42,240 nucleotides of DNA from Clostridia bacterium (GCA_017541205.1 JAFXZO010000113.1:1-42240), one strand, 5' to 3'. Positions 1 to 9,848 are shown, counted from the first letter of the stretch. A program made the numbers and translations. Notes: a model not told the origin generated them from the letters alone.

Positions 1-2216
<2,216 letters not shown>

Positions 2217-2227
<11 letters not shown>

Positions 2228-2438
2228 GGCTGTTTTCTCCTTCCTCATAGATCAGGATATCCCCCGGCTGGCAGGAGAGCGCCCTGCAGATCGCTTCCAG
2301 GGTGGAAAAGCGGATGGCCTTCGCCTTGCCGGTTTTCAAAATGGACAGGTTCGCCATCGTGATGCCGACCCGCTGGCTCAATTCCGTCACGCTCATTTTC
2401 CGCCGGGCCAGCATCACGTCCAGATCGATACGGATCAT
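2217..2438 (-). CDS. Small Cro/CI-type HTH regulator (YozG-like)
   Basis: 73-residue protein that is almost entirely one helix-turn-helix domain: MIRIDLDVMLARRKMSVTEL, SQRVGITMANLSILKTGKAK, then AIRFSTLEAICRALSCQPGD. The recognition helix is around residues 26-40 and there is a typical end ILIYEEGE. Short HTH proteins of this YozG type are habitually encoded next to a DUF2975 membrane protein, which is exactly the case here: DUF2975 ends 14 nt upstream. GGAGGG precedes the start at 2438. It probably autoregulates the operon through the palindrome near 2993-3007 (inference). No effector domain is present. Confidence 0.9.
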
Positions 2439-2452
2439 TTCGCCGCCCTCCT

Positions 2453-2929
2453 TCATACCGTCAGATCGTTTTCTTCTTTGATTTCCACCGCGCGCCGAAG
2501 CAGCCTGGACAGCCCGTAGGCCAGCAGGGCAAGCGCGGCGCTCGCCATCGCGCACAAGAGGAGCATGAGCCACGCCGGCCCGATGGCAAGACGAAACAAA
2601 AGCCCCGGCGCGAAAATCGCCATCAGGAACAGCCCGGCCATCGCCGCCATATAGGCCGTGATCCTTCTTAAGCTTTTTACGTTTTCCATGCAGAACGAGC
2701 GATCCCGGCCGATCCTGAAGCAAACCCGGAAGTATTCCCACAGCCCCAGCAGGAACAGCCCGGCGATCGCCCATGCGCTGGCCAGGCCGGGCCAATAAAG
2801 CGCGGCGTATTCCGGATACGTTTCCCGGCATTCCCCGGCCACGGCGGGAACATAGACGAACGCGACAAACAGAACGCCGATCCCGGCGGCCGCCCCCGCG
2901 ATCAGGAGCCAAACGGATTCTTTCTTCAT
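2453..2929 (-). CDS. DUF2975 family membrane protein
   Basis: 158-residue protein with four predicted transmembrane helices (about 6-27, 48-67, 92-115 and 120-142). It has the internal motif FRIGRDRSFCMENVKSLRRI that is typical of DUF2975 (short cytosolic loop with F-x-x-x-N-x-x-x-L/I-R-x-I). Function is unknown. These proteins co-occur with YozG-type HTH regulators and are thought to form a membrane sensor/regulator pair; the next gene here is such a regulator. The start at 2929 was chosen over the in-frame 2965 because AAAGGAGG lies just upstream. It is the first gene of the leftward operon behind a strong promoter. Confidence 0.85.
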   Translation of the reverse strand: MKKESVWLLIAGAAAGIGVLFVAFVYVPAVAGECRETYPEYAALYWPGLASAWAIAGLFLLGLWEYFRVCFRIGRDRSFCMENVKSLRRITAYMAAMAGLFLMAIFAPGLLFRLAIGPAWLMLLLCAMASAALALLAYGLSRLLRRAVEIKEENDLTV

Positions 2930-2955
2930 GGTTGACAATCCTCCTTTACGCAGCC

Positions 2956-2984
2956 ATGATAGCATAGAAAATGCCGAATGTCAA
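2956..2984 (-). promoter_or_regulatory. Promoter of the DUF2975-HTH-DUF4173 operon
   Basis: Minus strand TTGACA (2984-2979), 17-nt spacer, TATCAT (2961-2956), followed by AAAGGAGG before the DUF2975 start. It is back to back with the proS leader promoter. Confidence 0.85.
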
Positions 2985-2992
2985 TATATAAA

Positions 2993-3007
2993 TATCGAAA
3001 AACGATA
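2993..3007. promoter_or_regulatory. Candidate operator, inverted repeat TATCG-N5-CGATA
   Basis: TATCG AAAAA CGATA lies directly upstream of the -35 box of the DUF2975 operon. A second, wider inverted pair (TCAATATAT at 2981-2989 and ATATATTGA at 3019-3027) surrounds it. The position between two divergent promoters suggests the binding site of the small HTH regulator (inference). Confidence 0.45.
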
Positions 3008-3063
3008 AAAATTTATTGATATATTGATCTGGATCTGGATTGGAATTTCTTTTGGTTCCGCTG

Positions 3064-3092
3064 TTGCGCTTTTTTCTGTTTTATTGTATAAT
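3064..3092 (+). promoter_or_regulatory. Promoter of the proS T-box leader
   Basis: TTGCGC (3064-3069), 17-nt spacer, TATAAT (3087-3092). It gives a leader transcript that starts near 3099. Confidence 0.75.
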
Positions 3093-3098
3093 CATTTT

Positions 3099-3310
3099 GT
3101 TTACAGGCAATGCACGGGACCAGGCAAGCCAGAGAAAGAGAGCGCGTCACAGGCTGAAAGCGCGCGCGGCGTGCCGGCCCGCCCGTGGGCCAGCGGCCAA
3201 TCCCCGCCGGACGCCCCCGTTATCGGGCATGAAAGCCGGGCGCGGCAGCGCGCCAAGCAAGGTGGTACCGCGAAGCAGCCCTTCGTCCCTGCGTGGACGG
3301 GGGCTTTTTT
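3099..3310 (+). promoter_or_regulatory. T-box riboswitch leader controlling proS
   Basis: T-box leaders bind an uncharged tRNA and then read through a terminator. Seen here: the stem I base CACGGG (3113-3118) pairing with CCCGTG (3182-3187); the AGAGAG plus GGCTGAAAG distal elements of stem I (3136-3160); the T-box core AAGGTGGTACCGCG (3259-3272), whose TGG bulge pairs with the tRNA ACCA end; and a terminator at 3275-3310 (arms AGCCC/CGTCC with GGACG/GGGCT, then T6). The specifier is not obvious; CCN proline triplets are available in the expected 3' side of the stem I loop (3171-3184). Control of proS by uncharged tRNA-Pro follows from the gene downstream. Confidence 0.9.
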
Positions 3311-3421
3311 GGAACAAACCTTCAGGTTTGCGACGCGGGATGCGCCAACCCCAAAGAATTCAAACAGCGCGCAGGCGGAGCGCCGGGCGCGCGGGTAATT
3401 ATGGAGGAGGGAATCGTCACC

Positions 3422-4864
3422 ATGGCCAAGGAAAAGAAGCAGGAATTCGTACAGCACATTACCCCGCGGGATGAAAATTTCTCCCAGTGGTATACCGACG
3501 TGGTCACGCAGACCGATCTGATGGACTATACGCCCGTGCGCGGCTGCATGGCCTTGAAGCCCTATGGCAACCGCATCTGGGAGCTGATCCATGAGCAATT
3601 GGACAAGATGTTCAAGGATACCGGCCATGAAAACGTGTCCATGCCCATGCTGATCCCCGAATCCCTGCTGCTCAAGGAAGCGGATCACGTAGAGGGCTTC
3701 GCGCCCGAGGTCGCGTGGGTCACCCAGGGCGGTACGGAAAAGCTGCAGGAACGCCTGGCCGTGCGCCCCACCAGCGAAACCATTTTCTGCACCATGTTTT
3801 CCAAATGGGTGCAGTCCTACCGCGATCTGCCGCTCAAATACAACCAGTGGTGCTCCGTGATGCGCTGGGAAAAGACCACCAGGCCCTTCCTGCGCACGGC
3901 GGAATTCTGGTGGCAGGAGGGCCACACCGTGCACGCCACCGCCGAGGAAGCCGAGGAAGAAACCCAGATGATGCTGAACGTTTATAAGACGTTCTGCGAA
4001 AAGAACCTGGCGATCCCGGTCTTTGCGGGCCAGAAGTCCGACAAGGAAAAGTTTGCCGGCGCGCGCGCGACCTATTCCGTAGAAGCCATGATGCAGGACG
4101 GCAAGGCGCTCCAGGCCGGCACCAGCCACAACTTCGGCACCAACTTCGCCGTGCCCTTTGAGATCCAGTATCTGAGCAAGGACGGAAAGCTCGAATACTG
4201 CCATGAAACCAGCTGGGGCGTTTCCACCCGCCTGATCGGCGCCATCATCATGACCCACGGCGACGAGCGCGGCCTAAAGCTGCCGCCCATGATCGCCCCC
4301 TTCCAGGCCGTCATCCTGCCGATCGCCGCGCATAAGGGCGGCGTGATGGAAAAGTGCGGGGAAGCGTTCAGCGCGCTCAAAGCCGCCGGTATCCGCGTCA
4401 AGCTCGACGACCGCGATAACGTTTCTCCCGGCTGGAAGTTCAACGAATGGGAGCTCAAGGGCGTGCCGGTGCGCGTGGAAATCGGGCCCAAGGACATTGA
4501 GAACGGCGTCGCGACCGTCATGCGCCGCGATACCTTTGAAAAGACCGCGATCCCGCTGGACAGCCTGGCCGAAGGCGTGAACGCGCTGCTTGCCGATATC
4601 CAGCAGAATATGTACAGGATCGCCGATGAATTCCGCCTGGCCCACACCAAGGATGTGCACAATTACGAGGAGCTCAAAGCGCAGGTGGACGGCGGCTATG
4701 CCCGCGCCATGTGGTGCGGCGATCAAAAATGTGAAGACAAGATCAAGGAAGAGACGGCGGCCACCTCCCGCAACATGCCCTTCGACCAGACGCCCATTGG
4801 CGATACCTGCGTCTGCTGCGGCAGGAAGGCGAGCAAGGTCATGTATTTCGCGAAAGCGTATTGA
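3422..4864 (+). CDS. proS: Prolyl-tRNA synthetase, short archaeal/eukaryote-like type
   Basis: Charges tRNA-Pro with proline in the cytoplasm. It has 480 residues, the length of the archaeal-like ProRS form without the INS editing domain found in E. coli ProRS. Class II motifs are visible: VSMPMLIPESL, the RPTSE motif at about 115-119, VMRWEKTTRPFLRTAEFWWQEGH (motif 2) and TSWGVSTRLIGAIIMTHGDERGL (motif 3). An anticodon-binding domain follows (PPMIAPFQAVILPI and on), then a C-terminal zinc domain with Cys pairs in MWCGDQKCEDK and DTCVCCGRKA, ending in Tyr (AKAY), as is usual for this form. Start: GGAGGAGGG lies 9-10 nt upstream. It is regulated by the preceding T-box. Confidence 0.96.
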   Translation: MAKEKKQEFVQHITPRDENFSQWYTDVVTQTDLMDYTPVRGCMALKPYGNRIWELIHEQLDKMFKDTGHENVSMPMLIPESLLLKEADHVEGFAPEVAWVTQGGTEKLQERLAVRPTSETIFCTMFSKWVQSYRDLPLKYNQWCSVMRWEKTTRPFLRTAEFWWQEGHTVHATAEEAEEETQMMLNVYKTFCEKNLAIPVFAGQKSDKEKFAGARATYSVEAMMQDGKALQAGTSHNFGTNFAVPFEIQYLSKDGKLEYCHETSWGVSTRLIGAIIMTHGDERGLKLPPMIAPFQAVILPIAAHKGGVMEKCGEAFSALKAAGIRVKLDDRDNVSPGWKFNEWELKGVPVRVEIGPKDIENGVATVMRRDTFEKTAIPLDSLAEGVNALLADIQQNMYRIADEFRLAHTKDVHNYEELKAQVDGGYARAMWCGDQKCEDKIKEETAATSRNMPFDQTPIGDTCVCCGRKASKVMYFAKAY

Positions 4865-4957
4865 CAGATATCCATTCCGCTCACGGAACGGATGCGAGGG
4901 GGCCCGGGCTTTGGCATAATCCCTGCGCGAACGAACCATAGAAAAGGAGAAGACACC

Positions 4958-6085
4958 ATGGAAAAAGCAAAGGTATTCTTCACGGACTTCCGCACCAGCA
5001 TCGGTACCAGCCAAGGCGTCAAGCTCCAGCGCCTCATCAAAAGAGCGGGCATCGACACCATCGATTTTGAAGGAAAATTCGTCGCCGTCAAAATGCATTT
5101 CGGAGAGCTTGGCAACTTTGCGTACCTGCGGCCCAACTATGTGAAGGCCGTTGCGGACGTGATTAAGGCGCTGGGCGGCAAGCCCTTCCTGACGGACTGC
5201 AACACCCTGTATCCGGGCAGCCGCAAAAACGCCGTGGATCACCTGGAAAACGCGGAAATCAACGGCTTCAACAGCGTGACCACGGGCTGCTACATCATCA
5301 TCGCCGACGGCCTGCGCGGCACGGACGACGTGGAGATTCCCGTGCCGAACGGCGAATACTGCAAGACCGCCCTGGTCGGCCGCGCGCTGATGGACGCGGA
5401 CGTGCTCATTTCCCTCAGCCATTTTAAGGGCCATGAAGCGACCGGCTTTGGCGGGGCGATCAAGAACATCGGCATGGGCGGCGGCAGCCGCGCGGGGAAG
5501 ATGCACCAGCACAACGACGGCACCCCGGAGGTTGACCCGAACATCTGCCGCGGCTGCGGCCGCTGCGCCAGGGAATGCGGCAGCGACGCCATTTCCTACG
5601 GCGCGGATCGCAAAGCCTGGATCGATCCGGACAAATGCAAGGGCTGCGGCCGCTGTATTGGCGCGTGCGCGTTTGACGCGATCAGCAACGTGAACGGCAG
5701 CGCGAACGAGCTGCTTTGCTGTAAAATGGCGGAATACACCGCCGCGATCTGCGCGGGCCGCCCCTGCTTCCACATCAGCCTGATTATGGATGTATCGCCC
5801 AACTGCGACTGCCACGGGGAAAACGACGCCCCCATCCTGCCCAATATCGGCATGCTGGCCTCCTTCGATCCCGTGGCGCTGGACCAGGCCTGCGCCGATC
5901 TGTGCCTCGCCGCCACGCCTGTCAGCAACAGCCAGCTTGGCGATAACCTGGCAAAGCCCGGCTGGAAATGCCACCACGACCATTTTATGGACAGCAACCC
6001 CAACATCCGCTGGAAGGAAACGTTGGAGCACGGCGAAAAGATCGGCCTGGGCACGCGGGATTATGAACTGATCCGGATCAAATAA
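4958..6085 (+). CDS. DUF362 domain protein with two 4Fe-4S ferredoxin motifs
   Basis: 375-residue cytoplasmic iron-sulfur protein. The N-terminal DUF362 part (residues 1-190) has KMHFGELGN, the pattern TDCNTLYPGSRKNAVDHLENA, and SLSHFKGHEATGFGGAIKNIGMG. A bacterial ferredoxin domain follows near residues 195-240 with two CxxCxxCxxxC clusters, CRGCGRCARECGSDA and CKGCGRCIGACAFDA. A second DUF362 part (HISLIMDVSPNCDCHGENDAPILPNIGMLASFDPVALDQACADL) closes the protein. The family's reaction is unproven; a redox role is inferred from the clusters. AAGGAG precedes the ATG. The 93-nt gap after proS has a small hairpin (about 4868-4891) without a T-run, so read-through from proS is possible. Confidence 0.9.
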   Translation: MEKAKVFFTDFRTSIGTSQGVKLQRLIKRAGIDTIDFEGKFVAVKMHFGELGNFAYLRPNYVKAVADVIKALGGKPFLTDCNTLYPGSRKNAVDHLENAEINGFNSVTTGCYIIIADGLRGTDDVEIPVPNGEYCKTALVGRALMDADVLISLSHFKGHEATGFGGAIKNIGMGGGSRAGKMHQHNDGTPEVDPNICRGCGRCARECGSDAISYGADRKAWIDPDKCKGCGRCIGACAFDAISNVNGSANELLCCKMAEYTAAICAGRPCFHISLIMDVSPNCDCHGENDAPILPNIGMLASFDPVALDQACADLCLAATPVSNSQLGDNLAKPGWKCHHDHFMDSNPNIRWKETLEHGEKIGLGTRDYELIRIK

Positions 6086-6095
6086 ACGCTTCCCG

Positions 6096-6136
6096 GCATG
6101 AAAAAAGCGTCTGGCTCGCAGGCGCTTTTTTCATGC
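6096..6136 (+). terminator. Rho-independent terminator after the DUF362 gene
   Basis: GCATGAAAAAAGCG and CGCTTTTTTCATGC are the two arms, closing on a CTG/CAG inner stem. The T6 tract is part of the stem, so it may act in both directions. Confidence 0.85.
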
Positions 6137-6176
6137 GTTTTTGCAGCTTATACTATTTATCTTCTAAAAAAATTGA

Positions 6177-6428
6177 ATATCACAACTGAAAGAGCATCGT
6201 CCAGGGCTGTACAGCCGTCTGATCCTGTCCGGGAAACTTTACGAGCACCTGACAGAAGTTGAACGCACATGCCAGGAACGGCTGGAAACCATGATCCCGC
6301 AGATGGCAAAACAGCAAGGTGTCACGGAGGAACTGAAAGCCAGAGATCAGCTTGGCTGGGTAGGCCGGATGAATGAAATCCAGCACAGCGCAGAAGAGAT
6401 CATCCTTGCAGAAATCGTATATGAGTAA
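6177..6428 (+). pseudogene. TnpV-like transposon protein, C-terminal remnant without start
   Basis: An open stretch that begins right after an in-frame TGA (6174-6176) and ends at TAA (6426-6428). It reads QLKEHRPGLYSRLILSGKLY, then a segment with VERTCQERLETMIPQMAKQQ and GVTEELKARDQLGWVGRMNE, and ends EEIILAEIVYE. This matches the C-terminal two thirds of TnpV, a small protein carried by Clostridia transposons. There is no start codon or ribosome site, and the N-terminal third is missing. The upstream border lies only about 40 nt after the DUF362 terminator. It marks a past mobile-element insertion. Confidence 0.7.
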
Positions 6429-6477
6429 CAGCCCACGGGCTGCCCGTTCATCACAGCGGGCTGCCCTTTATTATACG

Positions 6478-7370
6478 TCAAAGGGTATCATCCTTTTTGC
6501 GAGCATCATACTGTTTCCTGCACGCTGCTCCGCAGAAATCCTGATCCCTGCCTTTGGCAACATACACCTTGGCGCAGTTCCGGCAAATGCAAAGCGGGTT
6601 TTCGTCGTCCGCCAGCATGAAGCTGAACATGAGCTGGATGCCCAGCAGCAGGGAATGGAAATCCCACACGATGGTGGGCGTGTCGTACAGGGCGATATGA
6701 TAGGTGGGCGTGTTGCCGTCCAGGGTCGCCATGGCCTGCTGATAGATGTTCCGCTGATCCGAGCTGAGCTTATCATAATCCATATAGTACAGGATCGCAG
6801 TGGTCAGGATGAAAGCCCAATCTTTGAACTGGTTTTTCAGCCAGTCGTACCGCTAGGCGTAGCTGCGCTGGAAGCTCATGTTGACGGCCATGGGCTGATC
6901 CCGCATGGTCATGGCCAGAGCCATCATGTCCTTGTCGCCGGAGAGATTCCACAGGGATTCGATGCCGCGCTTGGCGACCTCCGGCTTTTCAAAGGGGAAA
7001 AACAGGGCCAGGTAATTCAGGGTATTCATGGTTTCGTCCTTGAAAAAGCGGTTTTTCAGCAGATACACCGCTTCGTAATGCATGAATTTCGCCGTGGTGG
7101 GCAGGGCGGTCATCAGACCGAACAAGCCGTACTTGACGGCAAAACCGTGAATGGCTTTCTGGATTTCCACGTCGGGCTTGCGGCTCATGCCCATCCTGCC
7201 GATGTTCAGGGCGTCCAGCACCAGCGATTCGGCGTCCGCCAGGAGATCGAAAATAATGGGCTTGGCATCAGCGGCAGGGGTGAGATACAGAATCCCCTTG
7301 CCGTCCTTTTCCATTCATAATCGCTGTACCGCACCCATTGGGCGCTGGCCTGCTCAAAGTAGCGTTTCAT
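6478..7370 (-). pseudogene. Zinc-finger-tailed protein gene broken by frameshift and amber codon
   Basis: A start at 7370 (GGAG upstream) gives MKRYFEQASAQWVRYSDYEW and then shifts frame near 7310-7318. The next frame continues KGILYLTPAADAKPIIFDLL ... LVLDALNIG ... GLFGLMTALPTTAKFMHYEA ... FQRSYA up to TAG at 6855-6853. The same frame resumes RYDWLKNQFKDWAFILTTA and ends with a Cys-rich tail, CRNCAKVYVAKGRDQDFC followed by a final CRKQYD. Without the lesions it would be one protein of about 297 residues with a CxxC-x15-CxxxC zinc motif. I recognise the family only as a conserved hypothetical (DUF6076-like tail) found in Clostridia accessory DNA. The two lesions make it a pseudogene. Confidence 0.75.
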
Positions 7371-7423
7371 CATCTTTCTCCATAAATATAGAAGCTTTAC
7401 CTATGTGGTTATATATCGCTTGG

Positions 7424-8344
7424 CTAATTACTATGCTTCCTAATGATGTCCGAAACGTCCTGAAGCGAAATGAATGCCTTTTCGTCAAACTCATGGACGA
7501 TCGTTTTCAGCTTATTGATCTGGAACCGGTTGACAATGAAATAGATGATGCTCTTGTCTTCTTTGGAAAAACCTCCGATGGCGTTGACGATCGTACCGCT
7601 TGTGCCGAACTGTTTGGAGATTGCCTCGGAAATATCATTTGCTTTTGTTGTCACGATCATCGCGCATTTTGATCTGTCAAAGCCCTCGACGATGAAATCC
7701 ACGGTCTTTGAACCAACAAAGTACGTTACGATCGAATACAGCGGCAGAATCCAGCTTTGTATGGCGATACCACAGACGATATACAGAAGCGTGTTGAAGA
7801 TCATCACGAGCGTCCCGATAGAAATGCCGATCTTCTTTGCAAACACCACGGACAAAACATCCACCCCGTCGATCGCTCCGCCGAAGCGGATCGTCAGCCC
7901 GCTGCCTACACCTGAAATCACCCCGCCAAAAATGGCGCAAAGCAGGAGATCAGACCCTGCGAGCGGAGAAATGATCGAAACGTCGATGGGCAACACATCC
8001 ATGATCAGGAACGATGTCAGCGAGTAAATAACAACCGTAAATATCGAATAGACGGTAAACGGCAGTCCCTGTCTCTTATATCCGAACATGAAAATCGGAA
8101 TGTTCAGAAGGATAAGAAACATCGGGAGCGTCAAATACGCAGGCGTGACTTGATCCAGCAGCATCGACGTTCCCGAAATGCCGCTGTCATATAGCTTCAC
8201 AGGAAAAAGGAACAGCGTCACCCCAAAGGCGTTGATGATCCCGGCAACGGTTAGGGAAAAGAAGTTCAGCGGCTTGATGTCGCGGAGTTTCTGAATAAGC
8301 GCTGTTGTTTTACGGTGTGATACCTTTTTGTTCTTGGCTTTCAT
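7424..8344 (-). CDS. YitT family membrane protein (DUF161 + DUF2179)
   Basis: 306-residue integral membrane protein. A basic N-terminus (MKAKNKKVSHRKTTALIQKL) leads into five or six membrane helices. The YitT signature lies around residues 130-185: FGGVISGVGSGLTIRFGGAI, DGVDVLSVVFAKK, then IGTLVMIFNTLLYI. A soluble C-terminal DUF2179 domain (about 220-300) has KCAMIVTTKANDISEAISKQ, GTSGTIVNAIGGFSKEDKSI and a final SLQDVSDII. Function is unproven. The ATG at 8344 has GAGG about 9 nt upstream; an in-frame GTG 15 nt earlier lacks a site. It is noticeably AT-richer than the flanking housekeeping genes and sits between pseudogenes, so it may have been acquired with the accessory patch. Confidence 0.88.
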   Translation of the reverse strand: MKAKNKKVSHRKTTALIQKLRDIKPLNFFSLTVAGIINAFGVTLFLFPVKLYDSGISGTSMLLDQVTPAYLTLPMFLILLNIPIFMFGYKRQGLPFTVYSIFTVVIYSLTSFLIMDVLPIDVSIISPLAGSDLLLCAIFGGVISGVGSGLTIRFGGAIDGVDVLSVVFAKKIGISIGTLVMIFNTLLYIVCGIAIQSWILPLYSIVTYFVGSKTVDFIVEGFDRSKCAMIVTTKANDISEAISKQFGTSGTIVNAIGGFSKEDKSIIYFIVNRFQINKLKTIVHEFDEKAFISLQDVSDIIRKHSN

Positions 8345-8373
8345 ATATGGTTTCCTCACATATTTCGATTTGA

Positions 8374-9006
8374 CTATGGTGCTTTTTTTGAAGCAGTGTG
8401 CCTCGATAAAACCCCTTCAAGTATATCATATTTCCCTCGTTTTTGCTTATTTTTTTCTCTGAAAGCCTCTTTTTCTTTTTCCAGGAAGCTCCTCTCCCGG
8501 CTTGTCAGCGGCTCTCCCGCCGCGTCCATCCGCATCAGCACGGGCAGGATCTTTTTCCGAATCCGATTCAGGGAGGTATTGCGGATCTTGCGGATGTTTC
8601 GATCCGTATTTTTTCGCCATTTGGCGATTTTGAGCGTGCTCCAATGCTCGATGGCGTACAGGAACAGCAATTCCTTCCGATCATCCGGCAATTCAGCCAA
8701 TGGTGTACTCAGGTATTCCTGGGGCACCAGTTCATGCAGGTCATAGACGCAGTAATAGATCGTGTCCAGGAAATCGCCCTTCCGATTCTGCCGGGCCAGC
8801 ACGCCGTTCAGGGAGGCGGGGAAGGCATAGCCGTCCGGGATCATGTTGTGCTCCAGGGGCGGCGTTTTGTTGCCCCGCAGGATCTCGTGGTATCGCTCCC
8901 GCCGCTCCCGATTGGCGGCCAGACAATCCCAGTTCTTCACCACTTCCCGAAAATCCGCTTCTGTGCGGGCCGCTTCCTCCAGGCGGGTCAACGCTTCCCG
9001 CTCCAT
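8374..9006 (-). CDS. Sigma-70 region 4-like HTH protein of accessory DNA
   Basis: 210-residue, highly charged soluble protein. A segment near residues 110-155 (ELLFLYAIEHWSTLKIAKWR, then RNIRKIRNTSLNRIRKKILP) resembles a sigma-70 region 4 helix-turn-helix. The C-terminus is a lysine/glutamate-rich helix (FLEKEKEAFREKNKQKRGKY). No regions 2 or 3 are visible, so it is not a complete sigma factor. Proteins of this shape occur in Clostridia mobile elements (recollection, not checked). It precedes yitT by 29 nt on the same strand. The ribosome site before the ATG at 9006 is weak, so the start is uncertain. Confidence 0.6.
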   Translation of the reverse strand: MEREALTRLEEAARTEADFREVVKNWDCLAANRERRERYHEILRGNKTPPLEHNMIPDGYAFPASLNGVLARQNRKGDFLDTIYYCVYDLHELVPQEYLSTPLAELPDDRKELLFLYAIEHWSTLKIAKWRKNTDRNIRKIRNTSLNRIRKKILPVLMRMDAAGEPLTSRERSFLEKEKEAFREKNKQKRGKYDILEGVLSRHTASKKAP

Positions 9007-9096
9007 GTCCCGTTTCAGCTTATTAAAAGGGAAAAAACTATTGTCATGCCCTGGAAAAATCTATTTTTGATTGATAAGCTCTCAATTTTCAAGAGG

Positions 9097-9124
9097 TGGA
9101 CATTCTATATATGTCGATTATAAT
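9097..9124 (+). promoter_or_regulatory. Promoter of the broken XRE regulator gene
   Basis: TGGACA (9097-9102), 16-nt spacer, TATAAT (9119-9124), 48 nt before the ATG. Confidence 0.65.
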
Positions 9125-9128
9125 AATA

Positions 9129-9142
9129 TTTGACCGGTCAAA
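9129..9142. promoter_or_regulatory. 14-bp perfect palindrome over the start site of that promoter
   Basis: TTTGACCGGTCAAA is a perfect palindrome starting 5 bp after the -10 box. That is where a repressor would block transcription. The sequence type resembles operators of TetR-family repressors, but no such gene is in the window. Confidence 0.55.
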
Positions 9143-9172
9143 ATAATTCACAAGCATTGAGAGGTGTGGCTT

Positions 9173-9676
9173 ATGTCATTTGGTGAAACGGTAAAAACAC
9201 TTCGCCGAGCTTCAAATCTGACGCAGGAAAAGCTTGCGGAGCTGCTTGCCATTTCGCCGCAGGCTGTGAGCTGATGGGAAACCGATGCGGCAATGCCGGA
9301 TATTTCACTCCTGCCGCCGCTGGCTAATTTGTTCGGGGTCTCAACGGATCACTTGCTGGGTATGGACACTTACCAGAATGATTTGCGCAAAGCGGAATTT
9401 GACAAGGCATTCTTTGAGTATTGGAAACACGATGATAAAGAGCGCAACTATCAAATCGCCCAGCAAGCCGCATCAGCGTATCCGGGCAATATGGAATATA
9501 TGGAATGGCTCGCATCCGCCGAATACTATGCAGCCGTCCTGAAACAGGACGATGCCGAACGAAAAAAGCTGCTTGAAAGCTCTGTTGCGCACTACAACAT
9601 CGTATTAGATCATACTAAAGAATCATGTCGCCGGAGAGAAACCACAGACAGACTCAAAAACAAACGATCTGGATGA
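9173..9676 (+). pseudogene. XRE-family transcriptional regulator gene with an in-frame TGA
   Basis: The ATG at 9173 (GAGGTG upstream) opens a normal XRE helix-turn-helix: MSFGETVKTLRRASNLTQEK, then LAELLAISPQAVS. The next codon is TGA at 9272-9274, where the family has Arg of the S-R-W-E motif (a single CGA to TGA change would do it). The frame continues WETDAAMPDISLLPPLANLF, GVSTDHLLGMD and a TPR-like helical part (AYPGNMEYMEWLASAEYYAA ... HYNIVLDHTKES). Similarity to what I know of this family stops near 9620 and the frame ends RLKNKRSG. So both a nonsense codon and a lost C-terminus make it non-functional. Re-initiation at 9293 would give a protein without the DNA-binding helix. Confidence 0.75.
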
Positions 9677-9746
9677 TTTTTATGTCAAACATGATGAACG
9701 TAAGAAACAGCAGACCAGGAAAAAGAATCAGCCCACGCTTGAATGA
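9609..9746 (+). pseudogene. Orphan C-terminal tail of an unidentified protein
   Basis: In a different frame from the XRE remnant, an open stretch ending at TGA 9744-9746 reads HVAGEKPQTDSKTNDLDDFY followed by VKHDERKKQQTRKKNQPTLE. It has no start codon or ribosome site. The charged, low-complexity ending looks like the tail of a mobilisation or transposon protein, but I cannot name it. It begins where the XRE similarity stops, which suggests a deletion junction. Confidence 0.35.
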
Positions 9747-9793
9747 TCGTCAAAAACGCGCCCCAAAGCTGCTTCTGATCGTAAAAATCATGT

Positions 9794-9848
9794 TCGAGAC
9801 TTACAATTTTGTAAGTTTCGCCGTTTTCCTCAAATTCGGGTGTATAAT
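9794..9848 (+). promoter_or_regulatory. Kinase-operon promoter with palindromic element (copy 1)
   Basis: The element at 9794-9821 contains arms ACTTACAA and TTGTAAGT around TT (9799-9816), widened by CGA/TCG flanks. It is followed after 21 nt by TATAAT (9843-9848). The same 28 bases recur at 13371-13398. No good -35 hexamer is present, so an activator acting at the element would make sense. Confidence 0.7.

Noticed and set aside
4868-4891. Hairpin after proS as terminator
   Set aside because: ATCCATTCCG/CGGAACGGAT has a mismatch and no T-run, so termination is not supported.
4274-6031. Long open frame on the minus strand over proS and the DUF362 gene (585 codons)
   Set aside because: Antisense shadow of two well-recognised genes in GC-rich DNA; it has no family resemblance and an Ala/Gly/His/Val-rich composition.
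6853-6855. TAG read as pyrrolysine in the zinc-tailed protein
   Set aside because: The same gene carries a frameshift, and TAG ends other genes in the window; decay is the simpler explanation.
9272-9274. TGA as selenocysteine or reassigned codon in the XRE gene
   Set aside because: No SECIS-like hairpin is evident, Arg is expected here, and the frame is also damaged downstream; normal genes in the window use TGA as stop.
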